From: Rostratula benghalensis
Taxonomy: Eukaryota > Chordata > Aves > Charadriiformes > Rostratulidae
Direction of reading: 5' to 3'
Length of the DNA: 64,000 bases
NCBI GenBank assembly: GCA_013399305.1
Contig: VXAI01000161.1
Coordinates: 1,102,075-1,166,074, forward strand
Shown: positions 46,391-58,786 of the stretch, one piece after another
Numbering within the stretch: position 1 is the stretch's first letter
How the letters are laid out: every line of letters begins with the position of its first letter
Notes under the pieces: model-generated
What the model saw: the letters and a program-made list of their open reading frames with translations, nothing else
Database searches by the model: none
Told to the model about the DNA's origin: nothing
Translations under genes and position numbers: made by a program

Positions 46391-49300
46391 CCAGAGCAGG
46401 CATTTGGCTCAAGGAGTATAGAATTAAGCAATAGTTTCTTCATACTGCTGGTAGGTGTTTGGGTTGTGGGGGGTTTTTTTTAAATTGTATAACTTTTTTA
46501 ATTTATACTTTGAGAAAATGTTCTCACTCACTCTGAAGTGTCCATCAGCCTTTCAGAATCCATCACAGAGCGCTAACACAGTAGCTGTCATTCAGTACAT
46601 AATTCTTGACAATTTTCTACCAGATAATTCAACCTACCGTGTTATCTTCTCCAAGGGAGTGAAATAGCAACACAACAGGGGCTTAAATGATGGTTTTACC
46701 CAGAAGATTATTTAGCTTGTGAAGCAGCCCATGTTGAAAGGTTAGAAGTCCTACAGACGCTTTACATTCTGAAAACAACACAACGTACTGATAAAAGTAA
46801 AGTTAAAGCAGCTTCTCCAATTATCATGGAATAGCAGAGGATATACTTGTTTAAGGCTTCCAAACTCTGCTATCTTACCCATCCTCTGGTGCTCAGACAC
46901 TTACGACTGTACAGTTTTGCTTCTTATAAGGAGGGGTAGATTATACCCTTTCAGTTGCTTGGCAAAAATCCTGGTTTTACAGTCAAATTCTGACATAAGA
47001 AAGACTTAAAACATTTCCATGTATCATTACGGATAAAAAAATTGGTCTTTTCTTTTTTTTAAGCTAGTTAATATAACGCTTAATTAAGGCTTTTACTTAG
47101 AGAATGATAGCCGTTCCTTTAGACAGCTAGTTACCAGATTTGATGCAATCAAACCACAAAGCTTTGTGAAGTAGAAAAAAAAATTGCACAGAAAAAGTAA
47201 ACAGACTCTTACAGTAGAACTATTATGTCCTTGAGATTCAAATGCACCTATTTAAATAAAAATCATGATTCCATGCAAAAATCCAACAGCTAAAATTGGA
47301 ATGTAGCTGCCTTTTGATACATTAGACCTGGATGTCTTATTTTAAATTAATCAAAAATGGAGAACTCAGCAAGAGAATGCTTATTAAAATCCCCCTTACG
47401 TGGATATTTCTCATTAATTTTGAAAAGCTACTTATAGCAAACACTTCTCTAAGCTGAGCACCTTTCCCTTTTGTTTGAGTATCACACTTTCTGTTTTCTT
47501 TCACAGAAGCTGCAAAAAAAACTTTAACCTATTTTTTCTACTCCACTGAATGAAAAGACTGTCAGAAATAGCATTTCTAACCAAATTCATAATTTGTCGT
47601 CCACCTGACTGTACAGCCCTCCTCAGCACTGCCTCATAAGATCAGTACCATTTATCTTTACAATATTCTTGTAAGTAGCTATAAATTTTCCCATTGAAGA
47701 ATGCTTTAGCAAGGATCCCACCGAATATCAAGGGCAAGATATCCATGGAAATTGCTTAGGTCCTAGTCAAGTTAAAATCAATAATCAAAAATATTTGACA
47801 CAGACCAAGCAAAAAGCTGACAGCTTTTAGACAGCTCGTTATTTTCTACTGTAACCCATTCTGGTTTGATGTATTGTCATGGCTATCTCTAGAATTACAT
47901 TTACCAAATTTCCTTTTATTTTTTTCTGACATAAACTGCCTGCAGTCCCAGAAACAAGGTTCTTCTGTCTCTGCTGATGGAAAAAGAGAGATTTTAGCCA
48001 TTTTGGAAGTTTGATGTGGTAGTCTGAAGCCCAGGCAAGAAGAGTCGGCAAAGTGACCAATTTTAGTTCTTGAATCCAGGAAAAATTTTGAAAGGCAAAT
48101 TAGAATCTAAATAGATAATACTGATTGAGGTGAAATTTACTATGATAATTTTGAAATCCAGTGGACTTCACTCTAGAAATAGCGCCCCAAATTTCTTTCT
48201 CTCCAGTCAGAACGAATCCCCCAGTTTACCAAGGAACTATGCCCCCCAGCAGCCTCAGGATAATTTACCTGGCATTCCTTCAGTTTAGCTTCCATGTATG
48301 CAGTCACATGTATTTTCTTAGCAAAGGAGATTTACCTCTTAAAAACCCTCTTTCTTCAAAGGCTCTAGCTAAAAGAAGAATGAGATTTTCCCTCCGTGTT
48401 CAGTTTCACAATTTAAGTTTACAACCGTAGTCATCTGTTGCCTCTGATCTAATTTGCTCTTCGGGGCAGGAATTGCCTAAGAATCATCCTCAAAACCAGA
48501 CATTTGGCCCAAAATGGAAAGCAAACCTTGATGCACAGCCTGCTCGTGGAATTGTGCCAGGCAGGTTTGTATGCCTCGAAGCATGCTGCTTGCACTCAAG
48601 TCGGTGTTTCGGATACGTGGATGGCAGTCAAGCAGGACACAGAGCACACTGCATTCACAAACCTCTTCAGGGACCTCTCTTTATGAGCAGTACAGACACA
48701 TCCAGTGGGTCTCATCCCACATAAAGACCAAGCCACTGTGAAAATGTAAAATGATGGAGAGGCAATAAAACAGGGTTTTTTTAGAGAAAGGGAAAAGGTC
48801 TGTTCGGTCCCACACCATATACTTGTGTTTCACACAAACTTTATAATCGTCACTGAGCTATGCTGTTCAAGAGAAAGAATACTAAATATTATAATAAATT
48901 ATAGAGCCTTATTAGACGCTGTTAACTGCTTAGCAGCCAAACATCTTAGCCAAAAGTGCAGCCCTCCCGCATTTTCTGAGATACCTAGGGTAATATCTGC
49001 ACAAAAAGTAGTTTTGGCAAGATTCTGTGGGTATATAGGAGAGGAGTTTGACCTTCACTCTCGCAGGCTTTAATCTGCAGGAGGAGAAAACTTCTGTTAC
49101 ATTAAAATACTTACAATAAAAACATTCAACATTTTTCCACCTCTTAGAAAGTATTTTCTAGCTCCAGCATAACAGTCCTTCAGAAAAAAATGTCTGTCTT
49201 CATTATTTTTCCCACAATGCCAAGTACAGCGGGGCTGAGACCTCTGTAACTACTGCAAGCAATAGTAATGCAGATGAGAAACGTCTTTCAAGACTGCAAA

Positions 49301-50025
49301 CAATTTCTGACTCTAAAGAATGCAATCTACAGAATGTAAGTATCCAGACTTTCGTTACACAGTCTTAAAAGTAATTTATTTCGATGATGCCAAATGTCCT
49401 GTAGGATCTTATATTAATCTCTTATTGAGTACTGCCAGCGACAACTTTGGAGTATTTCCCTTTCATTTGGCATACTGATGTGTAGGCAGTACTCCTGTCT
49501 TTGAAAATATAAGATTCTCCATGGGTAATAAGAACCTTTTATGAAGTAAAACTTGGCACATAGGAGTAAGATTGTTCATTGGCACAAGAAAATCAAATGC
49601 TTACCTGGAGATCAGTAGTCTCAAGGGCCCCCTGAATGTTCTGCAGTTGGTAAATCATCTCTCATTCTCTTTCTGGCAGAAAGTCCAAACCCTCAAGAAG
49701 TCTCTTTCCACTGCAGTAGAGCTACCTATTCTAGCACCAAAACCAGGGAAAGAGAAAATTCTTGACGTTACTTTCTGCTTCTCATGCCTTGAGACCCTGT
49801 CAGTCCCAAAGTTGTAGCTGAAATGTTTTTTTATATTGTTTTATGATTTGCAAGTACCATGGAATAAAACATTTTCCATATATCTATTCACAAAATCCAT
49901 GTGGGACTCATCTAAACAAGGAAAAAAAATCCTGTTAAATTAACACTAGATAATAGACAAGGTCATTTGAGCTCTGAAGTTTTGAAGCTCTGAACATACC
50001 ACCATATTTATTTTTCTGCCTTTAG

Positions 50026-50097
50026 GAACAGAAGAAAAATGGCTATATTCAGCAGCTAACTTCCAGTAATGTGCAGGTGTCCATCATCATTGTGTGA
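50026..50097 (+). other. Candidate exon (unverified)
   Basis: An acceptor (TTATTTTTCTGCCTTTAG, ending 50025) precedes a frame reading EQKKNGYIQQLTSSNVQ. A weak donor (CAG|GTGTCC at 50077) gives a 51-bp in-frame exon; alternatively the frame runs on to a stop at 50095-50097. Family unknown; may be chance. Confidence 0.15.
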
Positions 50098-51199
50098 TTG
50101 CTAGTCTGTCAGACAATTAACCAATACCCTGATTTTTATCACTGGCACAACAGGGTCACATTTTCTCTTCCTGCAGAAGCTCTCTTTAAATAGCATCTTT
50201 TGGAGACAGCTGAAGTTCATCAGTGGATGACAGGAACTAGACAGTACCATCTGCCTTAGCAGCAGTTCAGGTAATAGCAAAGAAAAGCTAATTGCCAAAT
50301 ATGAAATGTGCAGGAGTGGAATTATTTTTTTTAAATTTTTTTTTATAACTTCCCATTAAAAGTGGATCTATGTGGCACTATGTGGCACTTTGAAGAAGCG
50401 CTCGAGTCTGCTCCAAAAGAGCTTTGCAGCTAGTCTAAGTATCCTGTGTTGAATATCATGTCATCAGAATTTTGTTGCTTCTGACATCTGACGTAGTCAG
50501 AGAGCTTTGGTTAATACTCCCCCCCAGCACCTAAATGAGAGATTTATACAGCATAACTGTACTTAAGAGCCATGTAGATTTTTCTTCCTTCCCTGGACTA
50601 ACAGAGATATCTCCAGGATGCTGCAGAGCAGAGGAGGAACGGTACTGTAGTCACTAAATATGTGTCACATTCGCAGCTCTCAGGTATCCCAAGTTACATC
50701 AAAAGTGCTTAAACCGGTGGAGCAGAAAGTCTCCAGAAAAGGTGGTCTGTGAAGCTGTCACTTTGAGGAACTCAGGGGCGGCCATGACAAGAGGTGACTG
50801 CTGGCTCAGGCCACCGAGACTGAGGTGGGTAGCCCAGAAGTGCAGTCATGTAGGTACAAGGGGATAGAAGAAAGCTCTAGGAGGCGTCGCAGAGAAAGGA
50901 CAAAACACCTTCCTTCATCTACAGAGCGAGGGAGACAGCTCAGGACTGCACTTCCCTTCCTGAGGCCATTTTGCGAGTATGTCAAAGGGAGAGGAAGCAA
51001 CATGCTCAAACTGTGATGAAGATGACAGTAATACTGCTTCCGTTTTTCATTCAACAATTTGGTTTACAAAGCACAAACATATCTGCAGTCAGGGCCAATA
51101 TCCCAAGCCTACCTCATCCCAGATGGCTTTATTCAATTTGAGGTGACAATTTTTCCTGTCATAGAAATTATATATTTTATTTTTTTTTTTCCCACACAG

Positions 51200-51658
51200 T
51201 AGACCATAATCAGCAAGATAAGTTCCTTAGCACCAGGTAGTCTGCAGTGAAAGATGGGAAGTACAGAGTTTGCCTACCAACAGTGAGGCCATCCACAGAT
51301 GTGGACCTACTCCCCAAGTGACCATGTACTCCACCACAATATCAGCTTATCAAGAAAAGAGGAGCCCTGTTTCAAGGAGGTGTGTGTGTGTGGCAGGGGT
51401 GGGAAATCAATCTCTGATAACTCTGGGCAACTTACCTGTGCTCAAGAAGAGCCTGGATTCCTTGGAGCTACTGAAACCTTGCCAACCTTGCAGCTGTGGC
51501 TTGGTGGGTCCTGGACATGATCTGAAATCATCGATGTTCGTGCACTTAAATGAGTTTCAACCCGCAGGACGTAGCATTGTGGAAACAAGTAGGAGCCTGT
51601 TGCAGACCTGGGAATACCATCCAGGGAGCCAACTGCCTGACTCTGAGGAAGAGTACAG
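51200..51658 (+). other. Candidate noncoding exon (unverified)
   Basis: A strong acceptor (long pyrimidine tract then CACACAG, ending 51199) and a consensus donor (GTACAG|GTAAGA at 51659) bound 459 bp. No single frame is open throughout; the 130-codon frame from 51270 does not reach the acceptor. If real, it would more likely belong to a noncoding transcript. Confidence 0.12.
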
Positions 51659-54379
51659 GTAAGAACAGAAGTTTACATGAGAAAATTATCTTCAAGCAAA
51701 GAAAAGTTGTTGAAACTACTGCCTGTTTCTTAGAGGTTGTCGGTAGTAAAAATCTGTAGTAAAAATTTAAGATACACTTTTGAACACTATCTTCTAATCA
51801 AGTTCCAGAAGATATTTATACTACTGAGTAAAACTATTTCATATTTAGAGGATCCTTTTGCTGGCATGTACACAAAATTTCTTGGACTCCTGCACTGATT
51901 AGAATATAATTTCTATATTGGGGATCATTAGAAAAATTAAAACAATGTCTCCTGTAAAATTAAACACAAGCTGCACGGGGAATCTGCACAGCCCTGTTCT
52001 CACTTTAGAGTTTGGCAATAACACTCAGTCCTTTGGGCCAATATCTGTGTAATCTAGATGTATTATTATTATTTCTGAAGTGCCTATAACACTGGTATCT
52101 ATGCACTGAAGTTTGCCAGAAATCTGAACTCCCAAAGCGGTGCCTTTCAAAAACTATTCAAAAAAATTACCTTTTTCTACTACATTCTAAACTGCAGCAC
52201 GCACTCTAAAAGGTCACATTCTGAAAGTTTGCATGGAATAGACTCCACACAGCAGACGTCAAGAGGAGCAAGGCATTACTTCATCTTAATACTGCCTTTA
52301 AAGAGACATTCAAACTAATTAAAAACAGGAGAAGTTTTAAAGAAGAATCATGTCCTGCTCTGCTTCTGAGTCACCAGGGATGAGAACATCCAGTCTTCTG
52401 CCCACTAGTTTCAAGTTTAGCATCAGCATAATCTTTATTCCATCATAGATGGAAAAAATGAAAATCTGTCCTTTTCCAAGATACAGTACTTGCCTTTTTT
52501 ATTGAGCTTTTTATTCTCTTTAAAAGTCTTTTTTTTTGTTGGTGGTGGGGTTTTTTTTCTCCCCCTCCTCCTCTGAACCAGAACTGGAGATTTGGGAAAA
52601 ATCTATCAAACTAAGTTCATCTTTTAGATAATATTTTTAATCAAGATTTTCTCCAGATCAATCAGAACTACAACCTTCAGTCTGTGATAATGCAGAGTGT
52701 CTTTGACAGGATTACAGGAACCACGTCTAAATTATGCTTTTGTATGAGGTAGCCTTGGACGGCCACATTCTCTCTGATCCAAATTCCCCTGAGCCACAAA
52801 TGTTGGATTTGGCAAGTTTGCAGTTCCACATGGCCTCCAGCTGCTCTATGATAGGTTAGGAAATAAACTGGCCTCCAGCCAGCCCAAGGGATTCATATCA
52901 AAAGCCGTGTCATAGGTATTATATATGTGCAAATGTAAACATTCACATTTTATTCCCCTTTTCTCAGCAGTCCGCAGACCATTTTCATATTCCTAATAGA
53001 ACAGGAAATAATGGCCAGGACTTGAAAAAGAAAAGGATATATTTAACTCAAGCTGAGAACTATATGAGGTCTTCAGCATTAGGCACAGCCACCTAATAAG
53101 CATTTATAGAAATTATAGCTATTCCACACTATAAGCAACATATACATAATCTTCATACAGAAACAGTGGTTCAGAAGAGACTGAGCATTCTTTAACAAAG
53201 GTAGGAGCAGTTGTATTTTTGTTCCCAACATTAGCAGGAGTTTAATGCTATTTCTCAATCGTTTCAAGCGTTAAAGGAATTTGTGTGCATTTTGTCATAG
53301 GAAATTAGAATGAGACCAGTGTTAAAATTTAGTGACAGGATATATGGTCAGCTAAAAAATAATAAAAAAAAAACCCAACCAAACCTTTTAAACCTTTAAA
53401 AGTTAAAGTGTCCATAATCAGCACAGAAATGAAAATCCATCCATTATCCACTGATCCTTATCACCAAAGGCACTATAAATTGCACCTAATAAAAGGCCAA
53501 GAGCAGTGCTCTCTGGCAATGCTGTTTCTGGAGCAGCAAAAAACAGTTGAATTAGGTAGAGAAACCAGCTGAAGAGGACTCGCAAGATCAAATTCAAACC
53601 AACCTGATACTTCAACAGAATCTACGGCATCAGTTCTAAGTGAAATAATAATACAGAGTGATAAATGATACCAGAGAGATGACTAATCAGACTAAAAAGT
53701 CTAGAAAAATAAGTCAGTAATTGCACTAGTGCTTTTTGCTAGTAAATCTCTGTAGGAATCTAAGGAGGTCTTACATTCGTACTGACTTTGCTAGAATAAT
53801 GTCTGAAATCTGTTAGCTCCTCTGCATGGACCGTAAAAATAATATGCAATAAAGGAACTGCACTTTGTAACACTTTTGACAAAAAAAACAATATTTTGAG
53901 ACTGGCATGTGCCTTGAATGTAACAGGCTACATTGCAGTATAATTAATTTTTTATTAAAAGACTTTTTCCTCCCTTTTTTCCCCCCGTTCTGTGAAAATT
54001 TGTATATCCTACTGTTGTGACACAGTTCTTGTTTCCAGAAAATAAAAAAGGAGGATTAAGAAAAAACTACCTAAATAATAATGTAAAATTTCCAATAATT
54101 AAAGATGCAATTTGGAAAAAAAAAAAAAAACCTGTACCACAACCATCTCTACACAGCCCAGCTGAGATAATGCTAAACCTTATATTGACAAATGGGGAGA
54201 TACAGGCCAAACCCTAAAAGTTTGCAGAATAAATTAAAAGCAACAGGGACTCCAGTAAGGCTGTTAAGTTTCTACTAGAGAGTTGACTGCTGCTGTCATG
54301 TATAGACAACCTACAGAGGGATCAAATAGAATGCCAATGGGTTGGGTTTTGGGATCCTAGGATATTTAGGATGGGAAAA

Positions 54380-54497
54380 TTTAGGAGGAAAAAAAAAAAG
54401 AAAAGAGAGAAAAAAGAGAGAAAGGAAAAACCCAAAATCTTAAACCAAAATAGAACAAGAGAAAAGGAGGAAGAAAGAAAGAGGAAAAATGCAAAAT
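54380..54497. repeat. Purine-rich tract leading into (GGGAA)n
   Basis: Almost pure A/G on the plus strand (GGAGGAAAAAAAAAAGAAAA, then AGAGAGAAAAAAGAGAGAAA), with one A/C/T-containing break near 54430-54460. Confidence 0.85.
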
Positions 54498-54582
54498 GGG
54501 AAGGGAAGGGAAGGGAAGGGAAGGGAAGGGAAGGGAAGGGAAGGGAAGGGAAGGGAAGGGAAGGGAAGGGAAGGGAAGGGAA
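54498..54582. repeat. (GGGAA)n pentanucleotide array, truncated by gap
   Basis: About 17 perfect GGGAA units run directly into the Ns. Every unit supplies a GGG tract separated by only AA, so the plus strand meets the standard G-quadruplex pattern many times over. It is also a pure polypurine mirror repeat. The true array length is unknown because it enters the gap. Frames across it are artefacts. Confidence 0.97.
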
Positions 54583-54844
54583 NNNNNNNNNNNNNNNNNN
54601 NNNNNNNNNNNNNNNNNNNNNNNNNNNNNNNNNNNNNNNNNNNNNNNNNNNNNNNNNNNNNNNNNNNNNNNNNNNNNNNNNNNNNNNNNNNNNNNNNNNN
54701 NNNNNNNNNNNNNNNNNNNNNNNNNNNNNNNNNNNNNNNNNNNNNNNNNNNNNNNNNNNNNNNNNNNNNNNNNNNNNNNNNNNNNNNNNNNNNNNNNNNN
54801 NNNNNNNNNNNNNNNNNNNNNNNNNNNNNNNNNNNNNNNNNNNN
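54583..54844. other. Assembly gap (262 N)
   Basis: 262 ambiguous bases directly after the (GGGAA)n array; unique sequence resumes at GGAATCG. The gap probably marks a collapsed or unsequenced continuation of the array. Confidence 0.99.
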
Positions 54845-55478
54845 GGAATCGTTCTGGAGGAGAACCAAGGATTCCTAGCACCTGGCCAAAAGGCTGCATA
54901 GATTTATATCATGAAAGCTGACTGGGAAGATAAGTACACAAGTTCAGGAGTATCACAGAAATGCGTGGAAGTAAAGGGCCTCCTAGAACAGTCAGTGTGT
55001 CACCAGATGTCCAAGCAGGCTCCGGCTGTGACTTCACAGAGAATGTTAAGTTACCCCCTTTCATGGATTTACCTTCTGATTGATAATAAAAATATTGCTT
55101 TCCCCAAAAGGCCAGGCAGACTAGAAGTAAAACTCTTTTGTGGGGACTCAAAGGTAAAGGAAGCACATGGGGCTTTAGCTAATTAGCGATTACAAGATTA
55201 GCCCTAGGAGGAAAAATTTTGTAAGATTTATAATGGGAAAGCACTTTTATAGGTCTTTGCGGACCATCTGGTGGAATTTAACAGAAAATTATGCTTGTAT
55301 CATACAGTTCTTTGCTGGCACTTTCCATTACATCTAGGGCTTTTTCTGTCAAGGATTTCTCCATACATTTTGCTGACACTAGGATTCCCTGGGTGAAAGA
55401 ATGAGCACTGCACTCATTATAATGGACAACTTCTCTCCATCTTTCATTCCATCAGTGGAAACGAAGCGGTGACACTGT

Positions 55479-55501
55479 AAAAAAAAAAAAAAAAAAAAAA
55501 A
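55479..55501. repeat. A23 homopolymer
   Basis: Uninterrupted run of 23 A. Confidence 0.9.
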
Positions 55502-56201
55502 GACATTCCGGGCCATTTGCTGGCAAGCCATTATGCAATTCTGTTCCTTCCTTAACCTATAGGGCAATATGCACTGTGCATCAAATATGCCCTATAGCTT
55601 CTCTGCTCTCCCCTGCCAAAAAACCCAAAGGTATGACATGACTTGTGTCCATAGGACAGCAGACTATTGTAAGTCAGCTCGTATTTTCAGTACCTGAAAC
55701 GCTGCTGGGTTGGTTTTTTTTTTTCCTCTCCTTCCAACCCAAGTCTTTACTTTCTGCTCCCTGCTTGAGACCAGTTTCTCACAGGAGACCCGGTTTGGCA
55801 CAGCAGTGCAGTAAAAAAGGCATCATAATAGATTCTCCATGACGTAAATTAGAGTGCTGCAGTCCAATCACATCCCCATCAAGGTCCTCAAATGAAACCT
55901 CCCACTGAGATAGAAGCTATTGGATTTCCATCTGTGTGTCTCTTGCTGTCGGTGGCTATTGTTTAAGTAAACATTGGTTTGTATTACTTTCTTTTTTTTT
56001 ATTATTCAATACATATTGATGCCTGGTTAAAAGGAAAGAAAATTGCAGTATTAAAAGACTAGTATTTTCAGCGTCTTGTGATGTAAATTGCTAATTTAAA
56101 ACCCAAAATATTGTTAAAGTGTCTTTATTTAATAGCAGACGATTGCAAGCTGTAATTTGCAAGCTGTAGTTGCAGATGGCAATGTTTTTCTCTCCTTTCA
56201 G

Positions 56202-56314
56202 CAGTACAGTACGGTATTTACTGCAGTGATCTGCAGACAATGACATACCAACTGCGAAAGAAAGGCTCAGGGGTAATACAAACTATCAGGATTCCCACGA
56301 GGTACGGCACGTGA
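56202..56314 (+). other. Candidate exon (unverified)
   Basis: A strong acceptor (TTTTTCTCTCCTTTCAG, ending 56201) opens into a 36-codon frame from 56204 that begins VQYGIYCSDLQTMTYQLRKK and stops at 56312-56314. A donor-like CAGGG|GTAATA at 56273 gives an alternative 71-bp internal exon. The amino-acid composition looks protein-like and the flanks look conserved in texture. No family is recognised, so treat as unproven. Confidence 0.2.
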
Positions 56315-58056
56315 GGTACCTGCCACTAAAGCATGAAATTTAAGTGCCAATTAAAACGTTAAAATCTCTTACCTGGCCTCAAACAACAGCTCCTTGCCGT
56401 ATACATTTTCAGTACTTGCAATTGCCAAGTATGTTTCGAGTACAAAACAACAGCGCTTGTTTTTCTTTCCTGATTTTTTTTTTTTTTTTTTAATCCCTTT
56501 GGATTGAACGCACTTATTTTCCAATTCAGACCTGGAGGCCCAAGTCTGGATTGGAAACTGACAGCTACCATCTGGACCACACTCTCAGAAAGAGATGTAT
56601 GTGATCTGGCACACGTCTAGCACACCATCCCACTTTGGGTAGGCAAGGACACACCAAAACACCAAGCATGCAGCTTATCTCGCATGTTTCACGCAAAATC
56701 TTTGCCTTTTATTTCATTTCGTTAAACAACTCATTAGTGTTTATTTTTCAAGAGAAAAATTACTTAACATTGTCTATTTAACAGCACTGTATAAAACATT
56801 GAAATACTGTATTCTGTAGTGCCATCTAGGGGATTTAAAACCTGGAATAAAGAAAAAAAAAAAAAAAAACTGGTTCATCTGATAAAGAAACAATGAACAC
56901 TAAGGAATCACCTATGACTGCCAGTGCAATTTCTTATGTATATCTAGTGGTTTGGTTTACTTTTTCCTGTTATAATAGGAATATTTGAACAAGGTCACGC
57001 ATATAGGAATACACAAATAGGAGAAGATGTATTGTGCTGTACTTCTGCTTTATAGCCCAATAATTCACAAAAGCAATCTTAAAAAAAAAATATCCCAAAT
57101 AAAATCAGTGTCATGCTCTGAAACAGGATTTAGAAAAAAATTTCTAGCTTTATTTCAGTTACCAGGAAATACATGGGATTGAGGTGCACTAAATATATTT
57201 ATAAAAAGATTAGACATGTTATAGTACAAAATTATAGGAAAGTGAAAGAAAACAGGAGAGCTTCTGGCACTTTCTTCAACACTAAACCTCATTCAGACTT
57301 TATCTGAAGTTTCCTGAACCATTGCATAGTAATTTCCAACGCATCACTGAGTAAACTGATAGAAATTATTTATTTTGTATCATATTGATAGCTAGAATGA
57401 TCTACAAACTCTTTGATCATGTTTGCATTCTTTGTTCTTAAAGAAACCAACTATAACGAGTTCACACATTAAAAAAGTGATGCTTTAAAAGGGAAATGTG
57501 ATGTTTGCAAAAATGCAAAAATTAGAGATTATAAAAAACAGGGAACTACCTCCATTCAGACACAAGAATAGTTCATTAGTTCATACCAACAGGTAAAAAG
57601 AGATCTCTCTGGATTATCAACAGGCATCATCCGCCAAAACATCATTGAAATTGGTGGATAATTTACGCAGGTAGAAAACCTGGCTACCCACTCACATGAT
57701 AAGGCATTTTTTCAGAGTCCCAGTAGCAGTTTCCAACCATCAGGATAAGAGACAAGATCACTTCTTTGAGCTTTGAACCTCCAAACCTCACATTGTGACA
57801 TTCTATCTGGAAACCATGTGCATTAAACATTTACAATGAAGTGCTGAAAACTATTTGTTCATAAGGGTAAGAGTTGAAAAACACCTAATAAGTGTCCTAA
57901 GAACACACATACAATAGCTTTAGATGTGCCTTTTCTTTGGAGTTCTTTTAGATAGTCCTCAGCCTTTGAGTAGTTTTCATATTCAGCTGATTGCCCCCTG
58001 CAGATTGTTACCTAGAGGCATTATCCTTTACATCCTTCAGTTACCCACTCTACATC

Positions 58057-58059
<3 letters not shown>

Positions 58060-58089
<30 letters not shown>
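58060..58089. repeat. A30 homopolymer
   Basis: Uninterrupted run of 30 A, the longest mononucleotide run in the window. Confidence 0.9.
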
Positions 58090-58091
<2 letters not shown>

Positions 58092-58515
58092 CATATTTCT
58101 CCATTATCACTGCCCTAGACCATGTTGTTGTACCTTCTTCTCAAGATTTTTCATTTCTGTTACACCAACCCAGTGCGACAATCTCTGTCACTCAAGGCCT
58201 CTACCCTGTGCTCCCACCTGGAAGGATAAATCCCAATGCTGCCTTGGGCACTCGAGAGCACGTAAGGGAGCAGCCAATGGAGCCAGGCTGTTAATATGCA
58301 CCTTCTCATCAGTAGTAATTGTGGTTGATTAGGCTCTTGCCCAATGCAGATCAACAGGTACACCACAACTTAATGAGAGGCAGAAGGCTCCAGAGGTGTA
58401 TTCCTGTGGGAGATGATTCCGCTATCCATCCTTAGCCCACAGCACTATAAGAAGGGATGTATAAGGGATGATGCAGGATCTCAACGTTTGATTCTGTTAG
58501 GTGATGCTAGATGCT

Positions 58516-58786
58516 AGGGGGACAAGGGGAGATGGTTTCAAACTGGAGCAGGGTAGGTTTAGATCAGACATTATGAAGAAGTTCTTTACACTGAGGGTGG
58601 TGAGACACTGAAACAGGCTTCCCAGAGGGGTGGTGGAGGCCCCATCCCTTCAGACATTCAAGGTCAGGCTTGATGAGGCTCTGAGCAATCTGATCTAGTT
58701 AAAGATGTCCCTGCCTCCTGGACCAGGGTGGGACTAGATGACCTTTAAAGGTCCCTTCCAACCCAACACATCAAATGATTCTATGT
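58516..58786 (+). mobile_element. CR1 LINE 3' fragment, sense
   Basis: 5'-truncated CR1: GGGGGACAAGGGGAGATGGT, AGCAGGGTAGGTTTAGATCA, GAGGGTGGTGAGACACTGAA, CCCATCCCTTCAGACATTCA, GGTGGGACTAGATGACCTTT, then AATGATTCTATGTG. The antisense frame 58734-58976 is a shadow. Confidence 0.94.

Larger units (their letters stand above)
46391..54379. other. Unique AT-rich noncoding sequence
   Basis: The longest repeat-free stretch in the window: 8 kb with no recognisable CR1 fragment. Splice-flanked candidates near 50026 and 51200 are listed separately. Polypyrimidine tracts occur near 51176-51198 and 52530-52572. No gene, RNA gene or transposon family is recognised. Confidence 0.55.
54845..58515. other. 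Unique AT-rich noncoding sequence
   Basis: Contains A23 (55479-55501), T18 (56474-56491), A17 (56853-56869) and A30 (58060-58089) runs. The segment at about 55960-56190 looks like conserved noncoding DNA (TTTATTATTCAATACATATT, TGTAAATTGCTAATTTAAAA) with a short duplication GCAAGCTGTA (near 56146 and 56159). A candidate exon starts at 56202. No gene is identified. Confidence 0.5.

Noticed and set aside
54371..54921. Long open frames on both strands (up to 176 codons)
   Set aside because: They run through 262 Ns and a GGGAA repeat; the apparent lengths are artefacts of undefined bases.
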